Notes: a model not told the origin generated them from the sequence alone. A stretch of DNA of 64,000 nt from Pseudomonas fortuita (GCF_026898135.2 NZ_CP114035.2:3079501-3143500), one strand, 5' to 3'; counted from the stretch's first letter, positions 45,259-54,235 are shown. Numbers and translations are program-made.

Positions 45259-45293
45259 ACGCCCCGGTCCTGTTTGCAAGGCCGGGGCGTTTT
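45259..45293 (+). terminator. Rho-independent terminator of the luxR operon
   Basis: A 9-bp GC stem, ACGCCCCGG (45259-45267) with CCGGGGCGT (45282-45290), followed by TTT. The T-run runs directly into dyad motif S9. Confidence 0.85.
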
Positions 45294-45310
45294 AGTCCGT
45301 GCGGACGATG
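45292..45310 (+). promoter_or_regulatory. Island dyad motif S9 before hsdA
   Basis: TTAGTCCGTGCGGACGATG, a full consensus match. Ends 60 bases before ATG 45371, with CAATAC at 45331-45336 as -10, so the dyad centre lies near -42. It overlaps the tail of the preceding terminator. Confidence 0.7.
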
Positions 45311-45370
45311 TTGTGGGGTTTGCGCGGCACCAATACTAGCCAGCACCACCATTCAACAAGGAGCAACGTT

Positions 45371-46135
45371 ATGCCAGTTACAGCGGTCAGCGGTTCTGCA
45401 TCCGGTATCGGTGCGGCAGTCTGCCAGGCGCTACGCGCCGCCGGGCACCGCACCATCGGCATCGACCGGGCAAATGCCGAGGTGATTGCCGACCTGTCCA
45501 GCGCAAGCGGGCGCCAGGCCGCCATCAGTGAGGTGCTCGAGCACTGCGACGGGGTGCTCGACGGCCTGGTGTGCTGCGCCGGGGTCGGCTCCAGCGCGGA
45601 ATCCAGTACTATCGTGTCGGTCAACTACTTTGGTGTCTGTGAGCTGCTTGACGGCCTGGCCGATGCACTGGCCAAAGGCGAAAGGCCAGCCGCTGTAGTG
45701 ATCGGATCGATTGCCGCCACCCATGTGAACCCGGATCAGCAGCCGATGATTGCGGCCATGCTGGCCGGCAACGAAGCGCTGGCGCTGGAACACGCCAATA
45801 CGTTGGGGCAGTCCCATGTGGCCTATGCCAGTTCCAAATACGCCGTGACCTGCAATGCCCGTAGCAAGGCGGTTGCCTGGGCAAAACAAGGCATACGCCT
45901 GAATGTGGTGGCGCCTGGGGCAGTCGAGACACCGTTGCACCAGGCGTCTCTGAACGATCCACGCTTTGCCAAGGCGGTCCGTGAGTTTGTCGCACCGCTG
46001 GGGCGCGCCGGCAACCCTGAGGAGATCGCCCAGGTCGTGGCATTCTTGCAGTCGACTCAAGCCAGTTTTGTCCACGGCACTGTGATGTTTGTAGATGGCG
46101 GTATGGATGCCATGGTTCGTCCGGCACGTTTCTAG
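45371..46135 (+). CDS. hsdA: 3-alpha-hydroxysteroid dehydrogenase/carbonyl reductase (HsdA)
   Basis: A 254-residue SDR. SGSASGIGAAV near residue 7 binds NAD; GIDRANAEVIADLSSASGR, DGLVCCAG, VSVNYFG, S113 and Y152-x3-K156 form the active site; DGGMDAMVRP ends the protein. The AEVIADLS stretch and the VNYFG helix fit the Comamonas testosteroni 3-alpha-HSD/CR closely. It oxidises the 3-alpha-hydroxyl of bile acids to the 3-keto form, an entry reaction. AAGGAG precedes ATG 45371. This is the strongest single pointer to a steroid with a 3-alpha-OH as substrate. Confidence 0.88.
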   Translation: MPVTAVSGSASGIGAAVCQALRAAGHRTIGIDRANAEVIADLSSASGRQAAISEVLEHCDGVLDGLVCCAGVGSSAESSTIVSVNYFGVCELLDGLADALAKGERPAAVVIGSIAATHVNPDQQPMIAAMLAGNEALALEHANTLGQSHVAYASSKYAVTCNARSKAVAWAKQGIRLNVVAPGAVETPLHQASLNDPRFAKAVREFVAPLGRAGNPEEIAQVVAFLQSTQASFVHGTVMFVDGGMDAMVRPARF

Positions 46136-46158
46136 CCTATGTACACGTGAGAACAACA

Positions 46159-46992
46159 ATGACCAAAGTGGCATTCATTACCGGGGCAAGCCGCGGTATC
46201 GGGCGCGAGACGGCATTGGCCTTTGCCCGGGCCGGGTTCGATGTGGCGATCAGTGCCCGCACTGTTGAGGAGGGCGCAAGCACAGTGCATCGGCTGTGCG
46301 ATGCCCAGGGCGTGCCCCTGGCGGGCAGCCTCAACAGTACGGCAGCCGCGATCCGCGCCTTGGGGCGCAAGGCGTTGGTGGTGCCTATGGATCTGCTCGA
46401 CAGCGCCTCGGTACTGGCCGCCGGGCAGGCAGTACTGGCGGCGCTCGGGCGCATCGATGTGCTGATAAACAACGCCATCTACCAGGGTCACGACCTCAAC
46501 AGCGCATTCATGTCGCTGCAGCCGCAGACCATGCAGCGGGTATTCCAGGGTTATGTGCTGGCGCCGCTGTTGCTGACCCAGACCGTGTTGCCCGGCATGC
46601 TCGAACGGGGCGCCGGGGTGGTGATCAACGTCACCTCCGGTGCCGGTGAAGGCGACCCGCCTGTGGCCGCCGTCGACGGTGGCTGGGGCTATGCGTACGG
46701 TGCCGGCAAGGCTGCGGTCTCCAGGGTCTCGGGGGTGCTTGCAGCCGAACTGGGCGAGCAGGGGATTCGCGCCTTCACGCTCAATCCGGGGGTGGTCACC
46801 ACTGACGCGCTGAAGGCCACGATCGGTGAGAACGGCGTGCTGGCCATGCGCATCGGCACTGCGCCTCCCCAGGTGCCGGCAGAGGTGATGGTGTGGCTGG
46901 CCACCCACGATCAGGCCGCGCGCTTTCAACGGCGCACCATCGCCGCGCAGGCGTTTGCGCTGGAGCACGGCATCGTCGCCAACTGGCGATGA
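46159..46992 (+). CDS. SDR-family oxidoreductase downstream of hsdA
   Basis: A 277-residue SDR with TGASRGIGRETALAFARAG near residue 8, NNAIYQGHDLNSAF where NNAG is usual, an insert GEGDPPVAAVDGGWG before the catalytic YGAGK, and NPGVVTTDALKA. I cannot name the substrate. Co-transcription with hsdA makes a ring hydroxyl or an acyl-CoA side-chain carbinol plausible. ATG 46159 is chosen on homology; an in-frame GTG at 46147 has no better ribosome site. Confidence 0.75.
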   Translation: MTKVAFITGASRGIGRETALAFARAGFDVAISARTVEEGASTVHRLCDAQGVPLAGSLNSTAAAIRALGRKALVVPMDLLDSASVLAAGQAVLAALGRIDVLINNAIYQGHDLNSAFMSLQPQTMQRVFQGYVLAPLLLTQTVLPGMLERGAGVVINVTSGAGEGDPPVAAVDGGWGYAYGAGKAAVSRVSGVLAAELGEQGIRAFTLNPGVVTTDALKATIGENGVLAMRIGTAPPQVPAEVMVWLATHDQAARFQRRTIAAQAFALEHGIVANWR

Positions 46993-47015
46993 ACACTGGC
47001 TGAAGAAGTACTCGT

Positions 47016-47049
47016 GGTGCTCATCTAGTCCATGCGGAGGATGAGCACC
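47016..47049. repeat. 10-bp inverted repeat enclosing dyad motif S10
   Basis: GGTGCTCATC (47016-47025) and its exact complement GATGAGCACC (47040-47049) enclose the S10 motif. The right arm overlaps the GATG end of the motif. It could be an operator for a second factor, a cruciform, or the transcript-end hairpin of the SDR gene. Confidence 0.75.
47025..47043 (+). promoter_or_regulatory. Island dyad motif S10 before kshA
   Basis: CTAGTCCATGCGGAGGATG: consensus except GAG for GAC. Ends 71 bases before ATG 47115, with GAAGAT at 47064-47069 as a possible -10. Confidence 0.6.
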
Positions 47050-47114
47050 GGCGGCTGCTCGGTGAAGATTGACCGGGCAAGTTACCGGGGATTTTCACAC
47101 GAGGAACAATAACA

Positions 47115-48152
47115 ATGACCAAGCTCGCAGCAATCAATGTCGAAACTGCTCTGGCCCCGCGCTTCGGCCGAGGCTGGCACTGCCTGGGTGAAGCGGCCGA
47201 CTACCGTGATGGCCAGCTGCACACCCTGAATATCTTCGGCACGCGCTTGCTGGCATTTGCGACTTCCAGCGGCCAGATCAGCGTCATTGATGCCCATTGC
47301 CCGCATATGGGCGCTGACCTCTCGCGCGGCACCCTGGAAAATGACCGGGTGGTATGCCCCTTTCATCACTGGCAGTACGATGCCAGCGGCAAGTGCGTGG
47401 AGATCCCGTACTGCAAACGTATCCCGCCGAAAGCCAAGACCCACAGCTGGCTGACGTGTGAAGAAAACAACCTTCTGTTTGTCTGGAACAACCCGGAAGG
47501 CAAGGCGCCGGCAGACGGTGTTGTGATTCCTCATCTGCCGGAACAGGACAGTGACGAATGGCTGCACGACTGGCACATGGACAAGCTGATTATCGAGACC
47601 AACCCACGCGAACTGGTCGATAACCTGGCAGATGCCCAGCACTTCGGTCCGGTTCATGGCACGCCAACCAAGTATTTCGCCAACGTCTTCGAAGGCCACA
47701 TTGCCCAGCAGATTTTCCATGGTGACTCCGAGCGCCTGGGCGGTGATCTGGTGGCCGAGTCGGCGTACTACGGACCAGCCACGCACTTTACCCGGATGCG
47801 GGCAGTTTTTGAGGGCATGGAGATCCACTCGATCCTGCTCAACTGCCATGTGCCGATCACCGCCAACAGTTTTGAGCTGCGTTTTGGCTGCATGGTGAAG
47901 AAAGTGCCGGGGTGGAGCGAAGAACAAAATCGGGAAATGGCCAAGGACTATGTGATGCGCAACCGCGAATCCTTCTACCAGGACGTGGATATCTGGGCGC
48001 ACAAGATTCGGGTGAACAACCCGGTCCTGGCCGAAGGCGATGGCCCGGTCTATCAACTGCGTGAATGGTACGAGCAGTTTTTCATGGACGAAACCAGCGT
48101 GCCGGCCACCATGGCCGAGCGGCGCGAAATCATTACCGTCGGCCAGCGCTGA
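47115..48152 (+). CDS. kshA: KshA-type Rieske oxygenase (3-ketosteroid 9-alpha-hydroxylase component)
   Basis: A 345-residue Rieske non-heme iron oxygenase. The [2Fe-2S] ligands are C62 and H64 (DAHCPHMG) and C81 and H84 (CPFHHW). The mononuclear iron site is N170, H176, H181 in DNLADAQHFGPVHGTP, followed by ANVFEGHIAQQ, a stretch I associate with KshA. It would add the 9-alpha-hydroxyl that triggers ring-B opening. The reductase KshB is not in the window. Rieske demethylases are the alternative. Slightly shorter than actinobacterial KshA. Confidence 0.84.
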   Translation: MTKLAAINVETALAPRFGRGWHCLGEAADYRDGQLHTLNIFGTRLLAFATSSGQISVIDAHCPHMGADLSRGTLENDRVVCPFHHWQYDASGKCVEIPYCKRIPPKAKTHSWLTCEENNLLFVWNNPEGKAPADGVVIPHLPEQDSDEWLHDWHMDKLIIETNPRELVDNLADAQHFGPVHGTPTKYFANVFEGHIAQQIFHGDSERLGGDLVAESAYYGPATHFTRMRAVFEGMEIHSILLNCHVPITANSFELRFGCMVKKVPGWSEEQNREMAKDYVMRNRESFYQDVDIWAHKIRVNNPVLAEGDGPVYQLREWYEQFFMDETSVPATMAERREIITVGQR

Positions 48153-48176
48153 AAGCCGCCCGAGCAGGAGAGAGCA

Positions 48177-49364
48177 ATGAACATGAGTGGCCGAAATACA
48201 CTGGCGATCATGCTGGCCGCCAGCTTCGCTTCGACGATTGGCGGCTTGCCATTCAATACCTTGCCTATCCTGCTCGGGTCGATGGTCGATAGCCTGGGCT
48301 TTACTGTCGAACAGATCGGCCTGCTGGGCTCGGTGTGTTTTGCCGGCTACCTGCTCGGCACGCTGTTGGCAGTGGTGCTGATCGATCGCATGAACTGGCG
48401 CTGGTTGACCCTGGGGTGTGCGTTTGGCGCTGCGGCGGCATATGGTATGTCGTCCTGGCTGCCGCCTGCGGTCCAGTCGTGGCTGTGGGCGGTGATCGGC
48501 TTTTTTGCTGCGCTGATGACTTGCCTGGGTATGCGCATCATGGGTGAAATGGCCAACAAGGAACGCGCCCTGGGCATGCGCCTGGGTATTGAACTGGGCG
48601 TGGTAGCCGCAGTGCTGTTTGCCTTGCCGTCGCTGGTAATTGCGTATTTCCATTACACCGGCGCGGCCTTGATGCTGGCTGCGATCATTCTGCTGTTGAG
48701 CCTAAGCGCGCTGGCGTTGCCCAGGCGTCAGGAATTCATTCACGAAGCGCAGCAGGGGCAAGCCGATTCGTTGCTGGCACGCTTCAGGTTCCCGCCGGCG
48801 GCTTATGCTGCGTTGGCGTTTTTCTTCCTTTTCGGCGCCGGGCAGATAGGCCTATGGGCGTTTCTCGAACGCTTGGGCCATGGCCTGGCGCTGCAGCCAG
48901 CGGAACTGGGTATCGTCTTCGCCGTGCTGAAACTGCTGGGCGGCGCAGCGGCGCTTGCCTTGGCCGTGGTGGGTGACCGCCTGGGCGTACGCGTCCCCCA
49001 TCTGATCGTTCTCGCGGTGCTGGGTACCGGGCTGCTGTTACTGGGCAATGCCGAAGGCTTTTTGATGTATGCCGCCGGCGCCTGGATCTGGGAAGTGGGC
49101 TTTACCTGGGGTTGTGTCTATCAGACCGCAGCGATTGCACGCCTGGACCGCAGCGGTCGTTCGATCATGCTGATTCCAGGCGCCTTTGCGCTGAGCTCCA
49201 TGGCAGGTCCGGCCCTGGCCGGGCAACTGGTCAGTGAGGGCTTCGGCGTACTGTTATGGCTGGCGGCAGGCTGTGCGCTGATCCCGGTGCTGGCCTTTAC
49301 CTGGCTGCTGGCGCAACGCTTGCAAAACGTGGGCACTGGCTGCGCGGTTGGTGTGCAGGCTTGA
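48177..49364 (+). CDS. MFS permease following kshA
   Basis: A 395-residue major facilitator with about 12 membrane segments, the first around residues 8-28. It is hydrophobic throughout, with a short central loop (LPRRQEFIHEAQQGQADS, near residue 180). CAGGAGAGAGCA precedes the ATG (48177; a second ATG at 48183). It sits 24 bases after kshA and probably shares its promoter. A role in uptake or export of steroid is inferred from position only. Confidence 0.78.
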   Translation: MNMSGRNTLAIMLAASFASTIGGLPFNTLPILLGSMVDSLGFTVEQIGLLGSVCFAGYLLGTLLAVVLIDRMNWRWLTLGCAFGAAAAYGMSSWLPPAVQSWLWAVIGFFAALMTCLGMRIMGEMANKERALGMRLGIELGVVAAVLFALPSLVIAYFHYTGAALMLAAIILLLSLSALALPRRQEFIHEAQQGQADSLLARFRFPPAAYAALAFFFLFGAGQIGLWAFLERLGHGLALQPAELGIVFAVLKLLGGAAALALAVVGDRLGVRVPHLIVLAVLGTGLLLLGNAEGFLMYAAGAWIWEVGFTWGCVYQTAAIARLDRSGRSIMLIPGAFALSSMAGPALAGQLVSEGFGVLLWLAAGCALIPVLAFTWLLAQRLQNVGTGCAVGVQA

Positions 49365-49545
49365 TGGCGGACCGCTATAAACCCATGACGCTGGCCGATG
49401 CCTGCCGGTTCGCGAGGCACGGCGTTTCGGGAGCTCCTAAAATGAAAACAGATCCGGCGAAGGACTTTGCTCGCTATTGCCAGGCATCACGCTCTAGAAT
49501 CGCATCCATTGGCCTGTCGTTCAGTGCATTAGAAAAGAGGCAATT

Positions 49546-51618
49546 ATGGATCGCGAAGCCGCCGGCTCTTCAGGAGACCTGGATGCTCCCGCATTAACCA
49601 ATCAGGAGTCTGCTTTTCCAACGACCGCGTTGGAGCGTCTACAGTTGGCGCTTGATGCTGGCGCCATCATTGGAACGTGGGTGTGGGATATTCGGCCCAA
49701 CCAGGTGACTGCGGATGAGCGATTCTCGCGATCTTTCGGACTGCCTGCAGATAAATGCATGGCGGGTATTCCAATCGAGGAAGCTTTCGCCTCGATTCAC
49801 CCGGACGATCGAGATCGTGTCTCTGCCGATATCCAGGAGGCGATGGGCCGCGGGGGGGGCTTCCGGTGTGAATACCGTGTCAGGCAGCATGATGGCAGCT
49901 ACCGCTGGATCGAGGCCAATGGAAGAGCCGAGCTTGACGAGGAAGGTCAGGCTGTGCGGTTCCCCGGCATTCTCATGGACGTTGAGTCACGCCGTTCAGC
50001 CGAGGCTGAGCGTGACAGGATGTCAGCCTTGCTTCGGACATTCACGGCGGCCGTTCCCGGTGTTGTCTACGCAAAAGATCGCGAGGGGCGGCTAATCGTT
50101 GCGAATGATGGTGTCACCCAACTGGTTGGCAAACCACCAGAGCTTTACCTGGGCAAAACCGACCTGGAGTTTCTGGAAGACAAAGCTCAAGCACGGCAGA
50201 TAATGGAAACCGATCGGCTCGTCATGCATGGCGGGAAAGCCGTTCAGATCGAAGAGCGCGTCGACATGCCGGACGGCACGGCTACTTACTGGCTTTCTGT
50301 CAAAGCGCCACTGTGCGACGAAGCAGGCGAGGTCATGGGGCTGATTGGCTCGTCCATCGATGTCACCGCGCGCAAAAATGCCGAGTCGGAGTTGCTGGAG
50401 CTTAACCGCACGCTGGAAGCGAAGATTGAACAAGCCGTGGCCGAGCGAGAGGCGGCGCACGCAGCGCTACGTCAATCGCAGAAAATGGAGGCGGTCGGCC
50501 AACTGACCGGGGGTATCGCTCACGACTTCAATAACCTGCTTGCGGGCATCACGGGAAGCCTTGATTTGATCAAGCTTCGCTTGAAGCAGGGCCGTATTGC
50601 TGACGTAGAACGTTACCTGACAGTGGCACATGGTGCGGCACAAAGGGCCGCGTCCCTGACCCACCGGCTCTTGGCCTTTTCACGCCGCCAGACGCTGATG
50701 CCTGTGCATACCGATGTCAACACCCTGATCAGCGACATGGAGGAGCTGATACGCAGGACGGTCGGGCCAGCGATCCAACTCAAGGTCGAGCTCCAGGCAA
50801 AATCAAGCACCTGTCTGGTCGATCCGGCTCAGGTCGAGAACGCACTGCTGAATTTATGCATCAACGCTCGCGACGCATTGGAAGGTGGAGGATCGATCTC
50901 CATCAAGACGTACAACGAGGAGCTGGTACAAGGGGACGCGCTCGATCCTGAACTGGCACCCGGCACGTACTTCACCGTCTGTGTAGCCGATGACGGGGTA
51001 GGGATGAGCACTGAGACGCTAGCGCGTGCATTCGAGCCATTCTTTACCACCAAACCTGTAGGGGCGGGTACAGGGCTCGGCCTGTCCATGATCTATGGTT
51101 TCGCCAAACAGTCAGGCGGGCAGGTTCGGATCGAATCCCAAGTGGGCCGAGGCGCCCGCGTGTATCTGCAGCTACCCAGCCTCAAGGTTGAGGTGGATGC
51201 GGCAGGTCGTACCGAGCCATTGCCTGAATCAGAGCTGACCTCCTCAGGCGAAACGGTCCTGGTCGTCGACGATGAACCCTCCGTGCGCATGTTTGTGAGC
51301 GAGTCGCTGGGTAGCTGCGGATACATTGTCATTGAGGCCACGGATAGTCTGGCTGGCCTGCAGTTGCTCCGCTCGGATACCCGCATCGATCTGCTTGTCA
51401 CAGACATCGGCCTGCCAGGAGGCACTGACGGCAGGCAGATGGCCAATACTGGCCGCAGCATCAGGCCTGGCCTGCCAGTCCTGTTCATGACCGGGTATGC
51501 GCAGCCAAAGATACTGGACAATGCCCAGCTCGAGCCCAACACGGCTGTGCTGACAAAACCCTTCACACTCGAAACGCTGACGTTGACCGTAAATGCTTTA
51601 CTCAAGAACTGCTGCTGA
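49546..51618 (+). CDS. Hybrid sensor histidine kinase with two PAS domains and a receiver
   Basis: A 690-residue soluble hybrid kinase. PAS/PAC 1 spans about 30-150 and PAS/PAC 2 about 160-278, joined by a coiled coil (280-312). The HisKA box has H326 in GGIAHDFNNLLAG. The HATPase_c domain has N (NALLNLCINARDAL), DDGVGM and GTGLGLSMIYG motifs. A C-terminal receiver (about 570-688) has the phosphoacceptor D620 in LLVTDIGLPG. No membrane segment is seen, so the signal is internal. AAAAGAGG precedes the ATG. No response regulator lies next to it, and no link to steroids is visible. Confidence 0.88.
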   Translation: MDREAAGSSGDLDAPALTNQESAFPTTALERLQLALDAGAIIGTWVWDIRPNQVTADERFSRSFGLPADKCMAGIPIEEAFASIHPDDRDRVSADIQEAMGRGGGFRCEYRVRQHDGSYRWIEANGRAELDEEGQAVRFPGILMDVESRRSAEAERDRMSALLRTFTAAVPGVVYAKDREGRLIVANDGVTQLVGKPPELYLGKTDLEFLEDKAQARQIMETDRLVMHGGKAVQIEERVDMPDGTATYWLSVKAPLCDEAGEVMGLIGSSIDVTARKNAESELLELNRTLEAKIEQAVAEREAAHAALRQSQKMEAVGQLTGGIAHDFNNLLAGITGSLDLIKLRLKQGRIADVERYLTVAHGAAQRAASLTHRLLAFSRRQTLMPVHTDVNTLISDMEELIRRTVGPAIQLKVELQAKSSTCLVDPAQVENALLNLCINARDALEGGGSISIKTYNEELVQGDALDPELAPGTYFTVCVADDGVGMSTETLARAFEPFFTTKPVGAGTGLGLSMIYGFAKQSGGQVRIESQVGRGARVYLQLPSLKVEVDAAGRTEPLPESELTSSGETVLVVDDEPSVRMFVSESLGSCGYIVIEATDSLAGLQLLRSDTRIDLLVTDIGLPGGTDGRQMANTGRSIRPGLPVLFMTGYAQPKILDNAQLEPNTAVLTKPFTLETLTLTVNALLKNCC

Positions 51619-51642
51619 CAAGTGCCGTATTTCAATGACGCA

Positions 51643-53214
51643 TCAGAGCGTCAGGCGATCTTCAGCCACGACCTGATTACGTCCATTCTGCTTGGCCAGG
51701 TACAGGCGTTCGTCGGCACGCTTGAGGATGGCCGTAGCGTTGGGGGTGTGTGCACTGCGACTGGCCACACCGATGGAAATGGTCAACGTGCCGATCTCCG
51801 ACACAGCGGCAGCGCTGAGCGTGGTGCGGATCCGCTCGGCGACCTCGCAGGCCGTGTTCAGCGCGGTGTTCGGCAGTAGCAGGCAGAACTCTTCGCCACC
51901 GGCACGGCACGGCAGGTCCCCGGCCCGGGTACAGTCGCGGATTACTTGGGCCACCCTCTGCAAGGCCAGGTCACCGACATCGTGACCAAAGTTGTCGTTC
52001 ACCCGCTTGAAATGGTCGACGTCCAACGCCAGTGCCGAATACACCTGTTGGCTTGCGTCCAGCCCCTGAAGGGCCGCGTTCATCGCGCGCCTGTTGGCCA
52101 GGCCGGTGAGCGGGTCGGTGTCGGCCGCGGCGTTCAAGCTGCCGATTTTCTGTTGCAGCTGTTGCGACTGTAATACCAGCGCCTGGCGGATCGCCGCGGC
52201 CTCGGCATACCAGGCGTTGATGGCTGATAGTTCAGCCGTTGCATTCGGGGTCGAAAGGTCGGTGGCATGGCCGGCCAGCGCGCGCAATGGGCGAGTGATC
52301 AGCATCACGCCGAGCAGTATCAGGACCAGACCGATCACCCCAGCCGGGATGATCCTGATCAGCATGTCGCGCATCAGCTTGCCCAGTGGCGCCAGTGCCT
52401 GTTCCCGGGGTTGCTGGACAACCACGGCCCAGTTGGAGCCCTGCACGTGAGCGAACCCGGCGAGCATCGGCACCTTATGATAGTTGACCGTCTCCAGCGT
52501 GCCGCTGTCACCGACCAAGGCCTTGTCCACCGTTTCGCTCCAGCCGAGCACTTCACCGATTCGTTGCTGATCGGGGTGGTACAGCAACCGGCGGTTGCCA
52601 TCGGCGACAAAGGCAAACGCGCCATCAAGGTGATGTTCACCAATCAAAGAATGCATCACGCCACGCTGTTGCAAGACCACGGAGCCGCCGACCAGACCGA
52701 GATACTCGCCTGTGGGGCTGAAGACAGGCTGGGAGACGAAGACGATCAGCTTGCCGTTGGTTGAGGTAAACGCCTGGCTGACCATGGGGCGACGCACGTT
52801 GAGCGCTTCGTGCAGTTCGTCGGAGCTGACCGTCGAACCGATCGGCACCGCAGGCGGGTAAGCCTGCAGCACCCGGCCCGCAGGGTCGGTGATCAGCACG
52901 GTGTTCAACTCTGAATCCTGGGCCTGCAGGCGGTGCGCTTCTTCCTCGAGCAACGCTCGATTGGCAAAGTCGCTGCCCAGGCGTTGTGTGCTGTACTTCA
53001 GGCGCTCATTGACCGAGTACAGAAACTGATCGATGCTCGAGGCGACCTTGAAGGCATAGGCACGGTTGGCCTCCAATGCCGAATGCACCAGCGCATCGCG
53101 TTGCACACTGTAGGCCGTGATCAGGCTGTTGCACAGGGTACTCAGCACGGCGAGCAGGACAAAGCCAAGAACCAGGCCACGCAGGCCGATACGCGATGAC
53201 AGCACCTTGCCCAT
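51643..53214 (-). CDS. Membrane diguanylate cyclase (dCache-GGDEF)
   Basis: A 523-residue protein. TM1 lies near residues 10-34, a periplasmic dCache sensor about 40-275, TM2 about 285-306, then a HAMP-like linker and a GGDEF domain. The active site is GGEEF (439-443), preceded by five residues by an RxxD inhibitory site (R430-D433). DVDHFKRVNDNFGHDVGD is also typical. It should make cyclic-di-GMP in response to an extracellular small molecule. It converges with the kinase gene, ending 24 bases from it. Confidence 0.9.
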   Translation of the reverse strand: MGKVLSSRIGLRGLVLGFVLLAVLSTLCNSLITAYSVQRDALVHSALEANRAYAFKVASSIDQFLYSVNERLKYSTQRLGSDFANRALLEEEAHRLQAQDSELNTVLITDPAGRVLQAYPPAVPIGSTVSSDELHEALNVRRPMVSQAFTSTNGKLIVFVSQPVFSPTGEYLGLVGGSVVLQQRGVMHSLIGEHHLDGAFAFVADGNRRLLYHPDQQRIGEVLGWSETVDKALVGDSGTLETVNYHKVPMLAGFAHVQGSNWAVVVQQPREQALAPLGKLMRDMLIRIIPAGVIGLVLILLGVMLITRPLRALAGHATDLSTPNATAELSAINAWYAEAAAIRQALVLQSQQLQQKIGSLNAAADTDPLTGLANRRAMNAALQGLDASQQVYSALALDVDHFKRVNDNFGHDVGDLALQRVAQVIRDCTRAGDLPCRAGGEEFCLLLPNTALNTACEVAERIRTTLSAAAVSEIGTLTISIGVASRSAHTPNATAILKRADERLYLAKQNGRNQVVAEDRLTL

Positions 53215-53315
53215 GAGTAAACCTCATCCCTCGATAGCTGAAAAGTTCGGCACAAGCGTAGACGGGTATTACCGCGCAGGTGGGCGTCGGAGAGCCGCTG
53301 CTCTGGCGTGAGCCA

Positions 53316-53486
53316 TCAGGCCAGAAACTCCGAGTCTGCAGGGCAAGCCGGCTGCTTGTCCTGCTGGATGTTGCTGTACACGGCAACCCCGCACACGGCC
53401 GCCAGGCCGACACTGGCAAGCAGGATATCGCCCAGCAACATGCCTGCGACCAACACCAGCACGCTGATGCGAAAGAGGGTTGTCAT
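53316..53486 (-). CDS. Small membrane protein, 56 residues
   Basis: A short gene read directly from the minus strand: MTTLFRISVLVLVAGMLLGD, then a second hydrophobic stretch ILLASVGLAAVCGVAVY and a polar tail with two prolines and ending EFLA. GGAGG six bases before the ATG supports translation. It has one long or two short membrane segments. No family is recognised. It lies 101 bases upstream of, and in line with, the diguanylate cyclase gene. Confidence 0.65.
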   Translation of the reverse strand: MTTLFRISVLVLVAGMLLGDILLASVGLAAVCGVAVYSNIQQDKQPACPADSEFLA

Positions 53487-53667
53487 GACTGCCTCCGATG
53501 CAGTTCGATATCAGAACCCTGACCATACCGGCGCAGCCGAAATTGTGCAGCCCACTTGCGCGCCTGCGGCCGTGTTTACCTGTGAAATGGCAGAACGGAC
53601 CTCTTTGGCAGGATATGGAGTGCTGGTTGGCGGTATCCTGAAAGCCCCAGCCCCAGGTGCACCGATC

Positions 53668-54087
53668 ATGCGCACAATGATGCTTTTATTGGCAATCACG
53701 GCAGTTACAGGTTGCCAGTCGCCGCTGCCAAGCGCCAATCCTGAGATGGCCTGGGTCGATTTCTCGGTGCCATTTCCAAATGACAGGTTACTGATGGCCG
53801 AACGGCTGGATAAGCAACGGTTGCGCGACGGCCGCTTCTTTCAAGTGAGCCCCGGGCGCCATGAGCTGATCGTCAGGTTTGACTATGAAGTGGGCGGTGG
53901 CGGCGGGCTGAGCCTGATGGGCGGCACGACTGTACGCGAATGTTACCTGACAGTCCCTTACGCGAACTTTCAGGCAGGCCAGCGCTATGTGCTGGAAGGA
54001 AGGTCGATGGCGCTGACACCTGAGGCGCGCTTGTATGATGCCAAGGGGGAGATGGTTGCAGAGGTTAGCGAGTTCTATTGCCTCTAA
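53668..54087 (+). CDS. Small lipoprotein, hypothetical
   Basis: A 139-residue lipoprotein: MRTMMLLLAITAVTGCQS gives a signal peptide with the lipobox AVTGC (acylated C16). The mature part is beta-rich, with FFQVSPGRHELIVRFDYEV and GGTTVRECYLTVPY, and two later cysteines. No ionic residue follows the lipid cysteine, so outer-membrane sorting is expected. The frame is open 5' to 53308, but the lipobox fixes the start at 53668. Function unknown. Confidence 0.72.
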   Translation: MRTMMLLLAITAVTGCQSPLPSANPEMAWVDFSVPFPNDRLLMAERLDKQRLRDGRFFQVSPGRHELIVRFDYEVGGGGGLSLMGGTTVRECYLTVPYANFQAGQRYVLEGRSMALTPEARLYDAKGEMVAEVSEFYCL

Positions 54088-54097
54088 GGGGCAGGAA

Positions 54098-54235
54098 GCC
54101 TCAGCCTCTGCGGCTGTCGTTCAGGGCAGCGCATTTGGTCTTTCTGGCTACCTGCGCATTGCTTATGCGCTGGATGACGAGTCGCTGCGTGCGGCGTGCC
54201 AAGCCATTCACGGCTTCTGTGAGGACGCACGGTAG
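54098..54235 (+). pseudogene. 3' remnant of a fold-type I aminotransferase
   Basis: About 45 codons in one frame read ...VVQGSAFGLSGYLRIAYALD... followed by DESLRAACQAI and a stop at 54233. This is the C-terminal signature of aspartate-type PLP aminotransferases (the substrate arginine lies in YLRIAYA). Nothing of the remaining protein is found upstream, where the lipoprotein gene ends 10 bases before. The gene was evidently lost by deletion. Confidence 0.7.
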
